From positions 1 to 31,570 of the forward strand of contig JAWCMT010000017.1 of assembly GCA_038849555.1 (NCBI GenBank): a DNA stretch of 31,570 bases, in the 5' to 3' direction. Position numbers and translations under genes: made by a program. This document shows positions 15,171 through 23,362 of the stretch, piece after piece; the stretch's first letter is position 1, and the number at the start of each line of letters is the position of its first letter. This DNA comes from JAOAIV01 sp038849555 (lineage in GTDB: Archaea > Thermoproteota > Bathyarchaeia > Bathyarchaeales > Bathycorpusculaceae). The notes beneath the pieces were generated by a model that worked only from the letters and a program-made list of their open reading frames with translations, ran no database searches and was not told where the DNA came from.

Positions 15171-17720
15171 ATGAATCTTGCAAAAGGCAAAACAGTTGCG
15201 ATTGTTTTGATTCTGCTGTTGGCAATATCTGCTGCGATCATTGCTGCTAACGTACAATTTGAAGCACACGCAATTGATATTCCAACGTTCTTATGGGTGA
15301 CAGCTTCACCTAATCCCGTGGGCAGAGGCCAACCCTGTTACATCGGTGCGCAATTCAGTAAACCCCCGCCCACTACTACAGGGTGGACAGGAGACTTATA
15401 TGAAAACGTAACCGTCGACATAATAGACCCCAACGGGCAAAAAACCGTTTATGGACCATACACCGCAAGCTCAGCCGCAGGTGTACAGTTCACCTTTACG
15501 CCCACAATAGCAGGTAACTACACTCTACAAGCCCATTACCCAGGAGAAATACTAGATGGCAGAAATTCCATGAACCCAACTCCAGGAGGTCAAATGCAGA
15601 GTCTGTGGGGTAGTAAAATGTTGCCCGCTGACAGCCCAATAGTTACTCTGGTAGTGCAGGAAGAACCCGTGGTGCCAATATACCAGACTCCGCCGCTTCC
15701 AACTGAATTCTGGACGCGACCAATATACGGAACTAACTGGCAATGGGGCGAGCTTGGAGCCAACTGGTTCGGATTAGGCGGATCAGGCATCGGCGCATTT
15801 GAATATGCCAGAAACTTCCAGCCGTATGGTACAGCACCAAACACTCCGCACATAATGTGGACGATGCAAACCCAATTGGGAGGCCAACCTGGAGCACCCA
15901 TACCTGCTGACGAATCAAGCGAATATAGTTGTACGTCACTGCTTCAAAACTACTTTAAGCCACAATGCATCCTCAACGGAGTACTCTTCTACAATCTGTT
16001 TATGTACAGGGGTACTCTCTATGGCTGGAGAGCCGTCGACATTCACACAGGTGAAATAGTGTGGGAGCGCACACCAGGCGAAACAGGCAACGAAAGAATC
16101 GACTGGGGGCACATATTCAACTACAATAACTACCAAGAGTTCGGATCAGCCGCACACCTATACAGCGCACCTGGAGCCGGCGGATTCGGCGGCGCCGCAG
16201 CAAACTGGTTCGGAGTATACGATCCATTCACTGGAAGATGGCTAGCAAACGTTACAGATGTTCCAAGCACATCGAAGATAATCAATTACGATGCAAGTCT
16301 AAGAGGGGAAGTAGTCGGCTACTACGTTTCCGGCGGCAATCTAATCATGTACAACTATACCAAAATATTCCAAGGAACTAGCCTATTCGTTTCCGCAAGC
16401 GGCACCATCAACGCCTCATCACGCAATCCCATCGTGTGGTCTGTGAAACTTCCAACAACATTCAACGGCGACACCATCAGCCTCAGCATCGCCGCAGTAA
16501 CCTCAGAAGTGGTACTTATGCGACAGGTGCCCGGCGCGGTCTCTTGGCAAGGAACAAATCCGGGCTACTCGTACGACGCAGGCTACGACGCAAAAACAGG
16601 TGCACTACTATGGGGTCCGATAAATCAGACAGGGATATGGAATCCATATGAAGACACGTCCTTCCTTTGCGCCGGAGACGGCTACTACGTGCTGCACAAC
16701 AAGGATAGGAATTTAGCATATGGCTTCAGTCTAAAGAACGGTCAAAAGCTATGGGGTCCAGTTCAACTCAAAGGCGGCGGCTATAGTGGCGTCTACCGCT
16801 TTGGCATAATCGGTTACGGAAAAGTCTACATCTCTGACCTCGGCGGTTACGTGAACGCCCTTGATCTTGAAACAGGCAAAATTGTGTGGACCTTCTTCCG
16901 CGGAAGCGCTGGATATGACACACCCTTCGAAAGTTACCCGATTTTCGGCTATAACACGCAAAGTTTGGCTGACGGCAAGCTATTCCTTACAGAAGGCATC
17001 ATGTACACTCCGCCAATGCACCCATCTTATCGGCTTGCAATAAACTGCACTGATGGAACACTAGTATGGAAGATATTACAGTACGCTTGTACGTGCACGG
17101 GTCCTATAGCAGATGGCTTCTTGATTTCATGGAACAGCTTTGACAACCAAATCTACTGCTTCGGCAAAGGACCAACCGCTACCACGGTTACAGCGTCACC
17201 GTCGGTTTCAGTGGAAGGCAGCAGCGTACTAGTAACTGGAACGGTTATGGATAAATCTGGCGGCACGAAGCAAGACGTTATCACGACACGTTTTCCAGAT
17301 GGGCTTCCAGCAGTTTCTGACGAGAGCATGGAAGCATGGATGGAGTACGCGTACATGCAGCAGGTCAAGCCTACAGATGTTAAAGGCGTTGAAGTTACAG
17401 TGACCGTGCTTGACCCGAACCACAACTGCTACGAAGTGGGCAAAACAACAACCGACGACAAAGGCTTCTTTAAGCTTGCATTCACTCCTCCAGTGCCAGG
17501 CGAATACTCCATTTATGCCACGTTCTCTGGGTCAGAGTCATATTACGGTTCCAGCGCAGAAACCGCCATATACGTGGAAAGCGCACCACCAGCAACACCA
17601 CCACCAACACCTACGCCAGCACCAATGACAGACACATACGTCTTAGGCTTAGGTGCAGGAGCAATAATCGCAATTGTAATAATCGGGCTAGCAATCATCC
17701 TAATGCTCCGAAAACGGTAA
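15171..17720 (+). CDS. Membrane-anchored surface protein with PQQ-like beta-propeller and Ig-like domains
   Basis: 849-aa exported protein. N-terminal hydrophobic signal/anchor (about 9-31), Ig-like domain (about 42-160), a propeller with recognisable PQQ-type blades (VDIHTGEIVWERT, YDAKTGALLWGP, FSLKNGQKLWGP, LDLETGKIVWTFF, CTDGTLVWKI), a second Ig-like/carboxypeptidase-regulatory-like domain, a Pro/Thr-rich stalk and a C-terminal helix ending LRKR. So it is fixed outside the cell with a short cytoplasmic tail. Many N-X-S/T sequons make it a candidate AglB substrate. Start ATG 15171 fits AAGGAGA 10 bases upstream and the signal peptide; a TTG at 14997 would add an unlikely extension. Catalysis is not evident; ligand binding or cell-envelope role is possible. 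Confidence 0.88.
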   Translation: MNLAKGKTVAIVLILLLAISAAIIAANVQFEAHAIDIPTFLWVTASPNPVGRGQPCYIGAQFSKPPPTTTGWTGDLYENVTVDIIDPNGQKTVYGPYTASSAAGVQFTFTPTIAGNYTLQAHYPGEILDGRNSMNPTPGGQMQSLWGSKMLPADSPIVTLVVQEEPVVPIYQTPPLPTEFWTRPIYGTNWQWGELGANWFGLGGSGIGAFEYARNFQPYGTAPNTPHIMWTMQTQLGGQPGAPIPADESSEYSCTSLLQNYFKPQCILNGVLFYNLFMYRGTLYGWRAVDIHTGEIVWERTPGETGNERIDWGHIFNYNNYQEFGSAAHLYSAPGAGGFGGAAANWFGVYDPFTGRWLANVTDVPSTSKIINYDASLRGEVVGYYVSGGNLIMYNYTKIFQGTSLFVSASGTINASSRNPIVWSVKLPTTFNGDTISLSIAAVTSEVVLMRQVPGAVSWQGTNPGYSYDAGYDAKTGALLWGPINQTGIWNPYEDTSFLCAGDGYYVLHNKDRNLAYGFSLKNGQKLWGPVQLKGGGYSGVYRFGIIGYGKVYISDLGGYVNALDLETGKIVWTFFRGSAGYDTPFESYPIFGYNTQSLADGKLFLTEGIMYTPPMHPSYRLAINCTDGTLVWKILQYACTCTGPIADGFLISWNSFDNQIYCFGKGPTATTVTASPSVSVEGSSVLVTGTVMDKSGGTKQDVITTRFPDGLPAVSDESMEAWMEYAYMQQVKPTDVKGVEVTVTVLDPNHNCYEVGKTTTDDKGFFKLAFTPPVPGEYSIYATFSGSESYYGSSAETAIYVESAPPATPPPTPTPAPMTDTYVLGLGAGAIIAIVIIGLAIILMLRKR

Positions 17721-17743
17721 GCAACAAAAACCGCAAAATCCAC

Positions 17744-17756
17744 TTTCCCCTTTTTT
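17744..17756 (+). terminator. T-rich terminator after the surface protein gene
   Basis: TTTCCCCTTTTTT about 25 bases past the stop, a likely oligo-T terminator. Confidence 0.35.
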
Positions 17757-17862
17757 AGTTTATTAGCCGGCTTGAGCTGATTCAAACGCAATAGAGCAAG
17801 GGCGGAAAAAGGAAAACAGCGCAAAAGGGGCAGTAGGTCTTGCTTTAAGTAAATTCCATTTC

Positions 17863-18018
17863 TCAGGTCTTTGCATTGATTTCGATTTCAATTTTTTTCC
17901 AGTCGTCTTTTACGCCTTTCAAAGAAGTCACGGCGCCAACTATTGTGCCGCTTAATATTTTTTCCACGAATTCGTTAAGTGGAATTTCTTTGCCATCAAC
18001 CCTAAGCTTCAAACTCAT
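17863..18018 (-). CDS. 51-aa small protein, unknown function
   Basis: ATG at 18018 with GAGGTGAAAC just upstream, a very good ribosome site, and TGA at 17863. The peptide begins SLKLRVDGKEIPLNEFVEKIL and continues through GTIVGAVTSLKGV to a DDWKKIEIEI strand: a beta-alpha-beta-type pattern with even charge. It resembles small conserved archaeal hypothetical proteins, but I cannot name a family. It stands alone on the minus strand between two plus-strand genes. Confidence 0.7.
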   Translation of the reverse strand: MSLKLRVDGKEIPLNEFVEKILSGTIVGAVTSLKGVKDDWKKIEIEINAKT

Positions 18019-18104
18019 AAAGTTTCACCTCATATAATGTTGCTACGTTTGGCAGTAAAAGTTTTTGTAGAAAGAAACGAACCTATACAGAGAGGCATGT
18101 AGCC

Positions 18105-18764
18105 ATGAAAAAGCCTGAAGTTTATCTTGAACCCAAAGAACGAGTCTTGAAAATAATTGAGCTGTTGGATAAGGAACATGCAGACGCAAAAATTGCTTTG
18201 AATTATACTAATCCGTTGGAACTGCTAGTGGCGACTATGCTTTCTGCCCAATGTACTGATGAACGCGTGAACATGGTAACAAAAGCGTTGTTCAAAAAGT
18301 ACAAGCGTGCAGAAGACTACGCGCAGGCAGATTTAAAGGAGTTAGAGCAGGATATAAAATCCACAGGCTTCTATCATAACAAGGCAAGGAATCTGAAAAA
18401 ATGCTGCCAAATGCTGGTTGAAAAGTACGATTCGCAAGTGCCGAAGACAATGGCTGAGTTGCTTGAGTTGCCAGGCGTTGCGCGGAAAACGGCGAACATT
18501 GTTTTATCTAACGCTTTCGGCGTCGTGGAGGGCATAGCGGTGGATACACATGTCTGCAGACTTGCGCAGCGGCTTGGCTTATCTAACACTGATGACCCTG
18601 ATAAAATTGAAAAAGACTTGATGAATATTGTTCCACGAGACAAGTGGGCGCGCATCACGGATTTGCTGATTTTTCATGGCAGACGCGTGTGCGCGGCAAA
18701 GAAGCCTGATTGCCCAAAATGCGTGTTAAACAAGATTTGCCCTTCAGCCTTCACCTTCGGCTGA
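18105..18764 (+). CDS. nth: Endonuclease III (DNA glycosylase/AP lyase)
   Basis: Removes oxidised pyrimidines and cleaves the resulting AP site. 219 aa of the HhH-GPD fold: helix-hairpin-helix ELPGVARKTAN (121-131) with catalytic K128, catalytic Asp D147 in VDTHVCR, and the C-terminal 4Fe-4S loop C196-x6-C203-x2-C206-x5-C212. All key residues present, length normal. AGAGGC lies upstream of ATG 18105. A peroxiredoxin follows 53 bases later with its own promoter. Confidence 0.96.
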   Translation: MKKPEVYLEPKERVLKIIELLDKEHADAKIALNYTNPLELLVATMLSAQCTDERVNMVTKALFKKYKRAEDYAQADLKELEQDIKSTGFYHNKARNLKKCCQMLVEKYDSQVPKTMAELLELPGVARKTANIVLSNAFGVVEGIAVDTHVCRLAQRLGLSNTDDPDKIEKDLMNIVPRDKWARITDLLIFHGRRVCAAKKPDCPKCVLNKICPSAFTFG

Positions 18765-18774
18765 AAACATCAGG

Positions 18775-18784
18775 AATTTATAAG
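18775..18784 (+). promoter_or_regulatory. TATA box for peroxiredoxin
   Basis: AATTTATAAG about 38 bases before ATG 18818, giving a predicted start near 18806 and a leader containing GAGG. Confidence 0.5.
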
Positions 18785-18817
18785 CCATCAGTGTTTATTA
18801 CCATATGAGGATTTGAA

Positions 18818-19297
18818 ATGGCTGCTGCACTAAAGGTTGGTGACAAGGCACCTGACTTCACATTACCCGACGCGTATCTGAAAACGGTAAGTTTAAAAGA
18901 TTTTATAGGCCGTAAGGTGGTTTTAGCCTTCTTTGTAGGTGCCTTTACTTCGGTCTGCACCAAGGAAATGTGTGCCTTTCGTGATGCAATGGCCAGATTA
19001 ATCAATCTAAAAGCGCAGGTCATAGGTATAAGCGTTAATGACCCGTTCTCCAATAGAGCGTTTGCAGAGAAGAACAAGCTGCCTTTTCCAGTGCTAAGTG
19101 ATTATAAACGTGAGGTTATACAAGCCTACGGTGTTGAGCTGAACGATTTTGCTGGCCTTAAAGGCTACACGACGGCAAAGCGTGCAATTTTCGTTATAGA
19201 CCAAAATGGTGTAATACGTTATTTGTGGATAGCGGAAAATTCTGAAGTGGAACCGAACTATAGTGAAGTAGAGGCTGTGCTCGAAAAAATCGCTTAA
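18818..19297 (+). CDS. Peroxiredoxin (PrxQ/AhpC-TSA family)
   Basis: Thiol peroxidase reducing H2O2 and alkyl peroxides. 159 aa. Peroxidatic C47 lies in FTSVCTKEMCAFRD, with C52 five residues later, the spacing at which PrxQ/BCP enzymes form an intramolecular disulfide. The Pro usual three residues before the peroxidatic Cys is replaced here (AFTSVC, with Thr43 at the TxxC position), as in many archaeal members. The remaining fold (VGDKAPDFTLPD, GVELNDF, RAIFVID) is typical. The glutaredoxin/FTR set at 13.3 kb could recycle it. Confidence 0.92.
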   Translation: MAAALKVGDKAPDFTLPDAYLKTVSLKDFIGRKVVLAFFVGAFTSVCTKEMCAFRDAMARLINLKAQVIGISVNDPFSNRAFAEKNKLPFPVLSDYKREVIQAYGVELNDFAGLKGYTTAKRAIFVIDQNGVIRYLWIAENSEVEPNYSEVEAVLEKIA

Positions 19298-19384
19298 TTT
19301 ACTATAATAAACTATGGAAATGGGCTATTTTTGAAAAGTTCTTTTCAGACTTCAAGTTTTTCAGCTTTGTTTGTTCTTCAAAAA

Positions 19385-19395
19385 GTATATAAAAG
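19385..19395 (+). promoter_or_regulatory. Strong TATA box before the VIT1-like gene
   Basis: GTATATAAAAG, close to the archaeal consensus, predicting a start near 19416 and a leader of about 40 bases before GTG 19456. Confidence 0.55.
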
Positions 19396-19455
19396 AACAT
19401 AAATAGTTATTAGCATCGTAAATCTGATGTTTAATGTTTGTCGGTGAATTATTGA

Positions 19456-20298
19456 GTGGCCTTTGAAATCCAAGAATTACCTGATGTCATAAAAATAATT
19501 GTTCTGTTAAACCTTAAAAAAGGTAAGCGGCTGCAAAAATCCGTGCTTAAGCGTCGACTTGACAAAGTCTGCGCAAGCTTTACCTGCATCGAGATGAGTG
19601 AACTTGAAAAAGCCTTGAAGGAAATGGAAGCCGAAAAACTAATCACTGAGCAAGAAGGTGGTGTTCAGCTAACGCCACAAGGCGTAAGGCTGAGTAAAGA
19701 ATGGGAAAGCTTGCTATTAAAAAAGGAGCCTATTCTTGAGGTTGTCGCGGGGCTTGTTGATGGCTCGATAACCGGGCTTGTAGTAATTTTATCCACCTTC
19801 ATAGCCGCGTTGACGACGCGCATGGCAATTTTTGCAGCTTTTCTGACGTTAAGCGCTGTGGCCATCACTAACTTTTCCAGTTTCCTTTTAGGCGGCATAA
19901 CCGAAGATTTGGCTGACATACTCACGCTGCAGAACTTGATGAATTACAGTTTAAGCGACATCCCAGATAAAAAAGAGCGCGACAAATCGCTGCTTTTGCT
20001 AAAGAAGCTTTTCACCGTGTTAAATAAGGAGATACATCGCTCCAATCTTTACGCGGCGATAATCTGCGGTGCCACCACGTTCATAGCAGGCAGCATACCC
20101 ATAGCAGCTTTCATTGTTTTACCCAGTCCTTTAGACGTTATCGTGTCTTTGTCAATAGTTGCCTTTGTTGTAGGTTTCTTCCTAGTTCGTTACCGCTCAA
20201 AAAGGACTCGTGTTAACTGGAAAATAACATTCTTTGAAACCATCGTAATCATCTTAATTGCAACCGTTGCATCTTTACTGCTGGGCGGCATCGCATAG
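19456..20298 (+). CDS. Winged-helix domain fused to VIT1/CCC1-like membrane transporter
   Basis: 280 aa in two parts. Residues 1-90 form a winged-helix-like domain (ELEKALKEMEAEKLITEQEGGVQLTPQGVRL). From about 93 on come five hydrophobic helices opening with VAGLVDGSITGLVVILSTF, reminiscent of the GLVDG start of VIT1/CCC1 iron-manganese exporters, and later SNLYAAIICGATTFIAGSIP, like that family's penultimate helix. The acidic stretch between helices could bind metal. The assignment rests on motif resemblance and could be wrong in detail. The start is GTG at 19456. In this oxidative-stress neighbourhood, iron handling would make sense. Confidence 0.65.
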   Translation: MAFEIQELPDVIKIIVLLNLKKGKRLQKSVLKRRLDKVCASFTCIEMSELEKALKEMEAEKLITEQEGGVQLTPQGVRLSKEWESLLLKKEPILEVVAGLVDGSITGLVVILSTFIAALTTRMAIFAAFLTLSAVAITNFSSFLLGGITEDLADILTLQNLMNYSLSDIPDKKERDKSLLLLKKLFTVLNKEIHRSNLYAAIICGATTFIAGSIPIAAFIVLPSPLDVIVSLSIVAFVVGFFLVRYRSKRTRVNWKITFFETIVIILIATVASLLLGGIA

Positions 20299-20451
20299 AA
20301 AAAAGCTTGTTCAGTATGAAGTATTCATTTATTAAAAATTGCTGCGCCACAGTTGGCGTCGTGAGGGCTTTAATTAACGTCAGTTTTCAACTTTGGTTAG
20401 CGAACATTCTGCTATAAGCGTTTTAGTTTTGGCGGTTGTTTAGCTATCGAT

Positions 20452-20832
20452 TTAAATTGAACGGCAGAAAGCGCATATTTCTGCTGATGGGTGAGGGGTC
20501 TTTTTTTGGCATGGTTCGCACATTAAGCCTTTTTCGCGGATAATTTTGCATAATCGGCAAAAAAGTTTCAGGATTTCGCTTTGTCGAGCTTTCTCGTGTA
20601 AGAGTGTATTTACCATTTGGTCTATGAGAGCTTGGACTTCTGGTACGTTTTCGATTTGTATGATGTTTCCTCTGTTTTTTGTTGTGTATCTGCTTATTGC
20701 GGATTGTGATAGGCCGAGGATTGTAGCGACTTGTTGTTCTTTCATTCCGTGTTTTTCCACGAAGTTTCTAGCTATTAGGGCTTTTATGGCGGGTAAAACG
20801 GTTTTTACTCCGATTTCGCAGGGTAGTAGCAT
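20452..20832 (-). CDS. XRE-type HTH regulator with C-terminal Cys zinc cluster (COG2522-like)
   Basis: 126 aa from ATG 20832 (MLLPCEIGVK is the usual opening of this archaeal family). An HTH at about 31-52 (KEQQVATILGLSQSAISRYT), a helical middle, and a C-terminal part with three CxxC pairs: C92/C95, C105/C108, C120/C123, suited to zinc or Fe-S binding and hence redox or metal sensing. The ORF extends upstream to 21012, but the extension crosses the promoter and operator, and GGTGA lies at 20837-20841 before ATG 20832. A paired inverted repeat lies 44-78 bases upstream, suggesting autoregulation. Confidence 0.82.
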   Translation of the reverse strand: MLLPCEIGVKTVLPAIKALIARNFVEKHGMKEQQVATILGLSQSAISRYTTKNRGNIIQIENVPEVQALIDQMVNTLLHEKARQSEILKLFCRLCKIIREKGLMCEPCQKKTPHPSAEICAFCRSI

Positions 20833-20865
20833 TTGTTCACCAGTTTGTCTATTTCTGTTAGAAAC

Positions 20866-20876
20866 ATATATAAATA
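20866..20876. promoter_or_regulatory. Near-symmetric TATA element between divergent regulators
   Basis: ATATATAAATA reads as a TATA box on both strands. On the minus strand it would start transcription near 20843, just before the ribosome site of the HTH gene; on the plus strand near 20897, inside the second operator. Confidence 0.45.
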
Positions 20877-20910
20877 TGACGTGTGTCATAATTTTTATGA
20901 CGCGTGTCAT
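20876..20910. promoter_or_regulatory. Paired inverted-repeat operator
   Basis: Two copies of the palindrome ATGAC-N4-GTCAT: 20876-20889 (centre GTGT) and 20897-20910 (centre GCGT). They differ only in the spacer and are offset by exactly 21 bases, two helical turns, so two dimers would sit on the same DNA face. They lie between divergent regulator genes: upstream of the minus-strand TATA box and over the predicted plus-strand start. Binding protein not shown; the adjacent HTH regulator is the first candidate. Confidence 0.7.
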
Positions 20911-21005
20911 GTCGGGACACCTCAAACAAAATTTTGCACCCCAATCTCTCACTCCTTTACCCGACAAGACACGCGCCAATAACAAAAAAGAGCCGGCGAT
21001 GCGCC

Positions 21006-21938
21006 TTGACAACCTGCAGAATTATAGAGAAAAATCACAATTTAGGAGAAATACTTCGAAACTTGGCGAATAGATGCAGAAACTGCGCTCCACCAACACC
21101 ACTTGAGTGCGTAGCACATTGCGATGTTTGGAAACTGAAAAATGAGCTTAGAAAACTACGCGAAATCATGGAAGACACAAATTTCATGCGAAACCTTCTC
21201 AACGTTTTGAAAAATAAAACGCGTTTGCACATTTTAACTGCCATTGCAAAAGGAGCTTATTCTATGAGCCAACTACGCCAAGAGCTTAAAAAAACAGGCA
21301 ACACGCACAGTGAAGCTATTATTTACAAAGTGTATCTGCAGCCATTAACAACTCTCGCTTTGGCGGCGGAAACCCAAAATCAATATTACGCAACAGTATT
21401 CGGCTGCAGACTTGCGAAACTGCTCGATGGTTTCGCGGATTTCGTTAACTTTTTACCAGCACATTCAGAATGTCATGAGGAGACACTTCTTGCGATATTA
21501 CTGTCTGGCTCTAAAACCTTTCAAGACTTGACGTTGCTCGTTCCTCCAAACGTTGCATCGCGCATTTTGAAACGATTAAAAACTGCAGAATTAATAGAAA
21601 CTCCTAAAGAGCGAGATTACGTGTTCTTCTTCAAGTCTAAACGCGACCCTGAAAAGGAAAACCTCTCCGTAACCGCGCGGAAAGTCTACGATGCAATTCC
21701 TGAAGAAGGCATTTCAGCGAAGAAACTTTCTGAGAAAACTGGGCTGTCTACGCGGAGAATCTACTTGTACTTGCGGCGATTAAAAGGAAAAAAACTTGTG
21801 TTCGTGAGAAGAACGCCTAAAACGTATGGCTTAACAGCTAAAGGCGTAAAATTGGCATCTCTGCTGCAGAGACTTCAAGAGCTAGTTGAGGAAGTTTGGA
21901 GTTCAGCAGAGCAGATAATCAACGGCGAGAACGCCTAA
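21006..21938 (+). CDS. Winged-helix transcriptional regulator, two HTH domains
   Basis: About 310 aa. N-terminal Cys-containing segment (CRNCAPPTPLECVAHCDVW: C-x2-C-x8-C-x3-C), a first winged helix (FMRNLLNVLKNKTRLHILTAI), a middle domain with another Cys (SECHEET), and a second winged helix (GISAKKLSEKTGLSTRRIYLYLRRLKGKKLVFVRR). Regulators of this form occur in Bathyarchaeia and some methanogens as far as I recall; no target is known. The start is uncertain: the frame is open back to GTG 20904, but residues before about 21030 do not look protein-like. TTG 21006 is a compromise. Divergent from the COG2522-like regulator over the shared operator. Confidence 0.7.
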   Translation: MTTCRIIEKNHNLGEILRNLANRCRNCAPPTPLECVAHCDVWKLKNELRKLREIMEDTNFMRNLLNVLKNKTRLHILTAIAKGAYSMSQLRQELKKTGNTHSEAIIYKVYLQPLTTLALAAETQNQYYATVFGCRLAKLLDGFADFVNFLPAHSECHEETLLAILLSGSKTFQDLTLLVPPNVASRILKRLKTAELIETPKERDYVFFFKSKRDPEKENLSVTARKVYDAIPEEGISAKKLSEKTGLSTRRIYLYLRRLKGKKLVFVRRTPKTYGLTAKGVKLASLLQRLQELVEEVWSSAEQIINGENA

Positions 21939-22090
21939 ACCGTTGAGGAAACGCGGAACTCCGTGCAATTTTTTAAATCTAGACCATTAAGAAGTGGCTT
22001 GAAGGCAGCATATAACCAAGAAATTACCTATTAAAAGAGAGTCTTTGGTTTGGGCTGCAGCATTTTCACTTGCAGAGGCGGCGTTGCAAT

Positions 22091-22100
22091 GTATATAAGG
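22091..22100 (+). promoter_or_regulatory. TATA box for the Fe-S operon
   Basis: GTATATAAGG, a strong TATA box predicting a start near 22122 and a leader of about 16 bases before ATG 22138. It probably drives all four genes to 25373. Confidence 0.6.
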
Positions 22101-22137
22101 GTGTTATGTTTTCTTTCTATGTCAGAGTTTGGTTTGT

Positions 22138-23361
22138 ATGGTTGAAAATGTTAGGGAACTTCTCAAGGCGCATGAGGGCATTACACGCGAGGTTTACTTG
22201 GACAACGAAAACTCCACAATAGTGCCGCAGGCTGTTGTCGACGCCATGCTACCCTACTACACTCAGCGGGCCTATGGCAATCCGACACTTACGCATAAGC
22301 CCGGCTGGGAAGCCTTCGAAGCCATAATGACGGCGGCGCAGAAAATCAGCCGCTCAATAGGCGCCAAAATCCTCGAGGAGTTAACGTTCACGCCTGGCGA
22401 GACAGAAGCTAACAACTTGGCGTTGATGGGCGCTGCCTTCGCCAACAAGCACCGCGGCAAGAAAATCGTGATATCCGCCATCGAACCCATAAACGTCCTG
22501 CATGTGGCGGAGTTGTTGCAGAAATTCGGCTACGCGGTAAGCAAAGTGCCCGTGGACGGTGAAGGCTTCATCAACCTCGAACGGCTAAAGGAGGCAGTGG
22601 ACAGGGAAACGGTGCTTGTAAGCATCGCCGCCGTAAACAATGAAATCGGCACTGTTCAGCCCATCAAGGAAGCCGTAGACATAGTAAAGGACCGAAATCC
22701 CGACGCACTGTTTCACACTGACGCCTCAGACGCTTACGGTCGTGTCTCCTTCAACGTGCAGGCGCTGAGGGTGGACTTGGCAACCGTAAGCAGCTACAAA
22801 ATTCTCGGGCCACGCGGCATCGGCGCGCTTTACGTGCGGGAAGGCGTAAACGTGGACAAGATTCTCGAAGGCCAGATAGGCACGCAGAAGCTCTGGCCCG
22901 GCGTCGAGAACACGCCGCTTATAGCAGGCTTCGCAAAAGCCTCCGAACTGGCCTTTCAAGATTTCGAAGCTAACGTGAGCCGCATGCGCCGGATGCGCGA
23001 CAAACTCGTAGATGGCATATTCGCCAAACTTACAGACGTAAGGCTTAACGGCCCCGTGGGCGATAAGCGTGCGCCGGACAATGCCAACATCAGTTTCATG
23101 CGCTGCGAAGGCGAAGCCCTAACAATTGAACTAAGCCTCAAAGGCGTCTACGTTTCCAGCGGAAGCGCCTGCAGCCGCCGGCTACTCCAGCCCAGCCATG
23201 TGCTCGTTGCCATAGGCCGCAAATTCAGCGAAGCCCACGGCAGCATACTCATGAAAACCACGCGGTACCACACAGAAGAAGATATAACCTATGTTCTAGA
23301 CGTATTACCCACAGCTGTTAACCGCATAAGAGGCATAGTAGGCTCCACAGGAGTTGACTAA
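22138..23361 (+). CDS. iscS: Divergent cysteine desulfurase-like protein (IscS/NifS family)
   Basis: Fold-type-I PLP protein, 407 aa, beside IscU. The PLP lysine (K221 in SSYKILGPRG), the cofactor Asp (D195) and the active cysteine (C345 in SSGSACS) are kept. Compared with E. coli IscS, several pocket residues differ: H104 becomes Pro117 (SAIEPINVL), Q183 becomes Asp198 (HTDASDAYG), H205 becomes Tyr220, and substrate-binding R356 becomes Leu371 (SILMKTTRY); GGGQE and RxGT are also replaced. Archaeoglobus IscS shows comparable losses, including the lysine. It may deliver sulfur by another route, use another substrate, or act as a partner of IscU. ATG 22138 preferred over TTG 22129. The next gene starts two bases after its stop. 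Confidence 0.88.
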   Translation: MVENVRELLKAHEGITREVYLDNENSTIVPQAVVDAMLPYYTQRAYGNPTLTHKPGWEAFEAIMTAAQKISRSIGAKILEELTFTPGETEANNLALMGAAFANKHRGKKIVISAIEPINVLHVAELLQKFGYAVSKVPVDGEGFINLERLKEAVDRETVLVSIAAVNNEIGTVQPIKEAVDIVKDRNPDALFHTDASDAYGRVSFNVQALRVDLATVSSYKILGPRGIGALYVREGVNVDKILEGQIGTQKLWPGVENTPLIAGFAKASELAFQDFEANVSRMRRMRDKLVDGIFAKLTDVRLNGPVGDKRAPDNANISFMRCEGEALTIELSLKGVYVSSGSACSRRLLQPSHVLVAIGRKFSEAHGSILMKTTRYHTEEDITYVLDVLPTAVNRIRGIVGSTGVD

Positions 23362-23362
23362 A

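Noticed and set aside
20316..20417. 33-aa ORF between the VIT1-like gene and the regulator
   Set aside because: No ribosome site and no recognisable pattern; likely chance.
20904..21005. N-terminal extension of the two-HTH regulator from GTG 20904
   Set aside because: Residues look non-conserved and Cys/Arg/Thr-rich, and no Shine-Dalgarno is present; treated as leader, though the true start stays uncertain.
20833..21012. N-terminal extension of the HTH regulator
   Set aside because: It would translate through the TATA box and both operator palindromes; the family starts at MLLPCE, at 20832.
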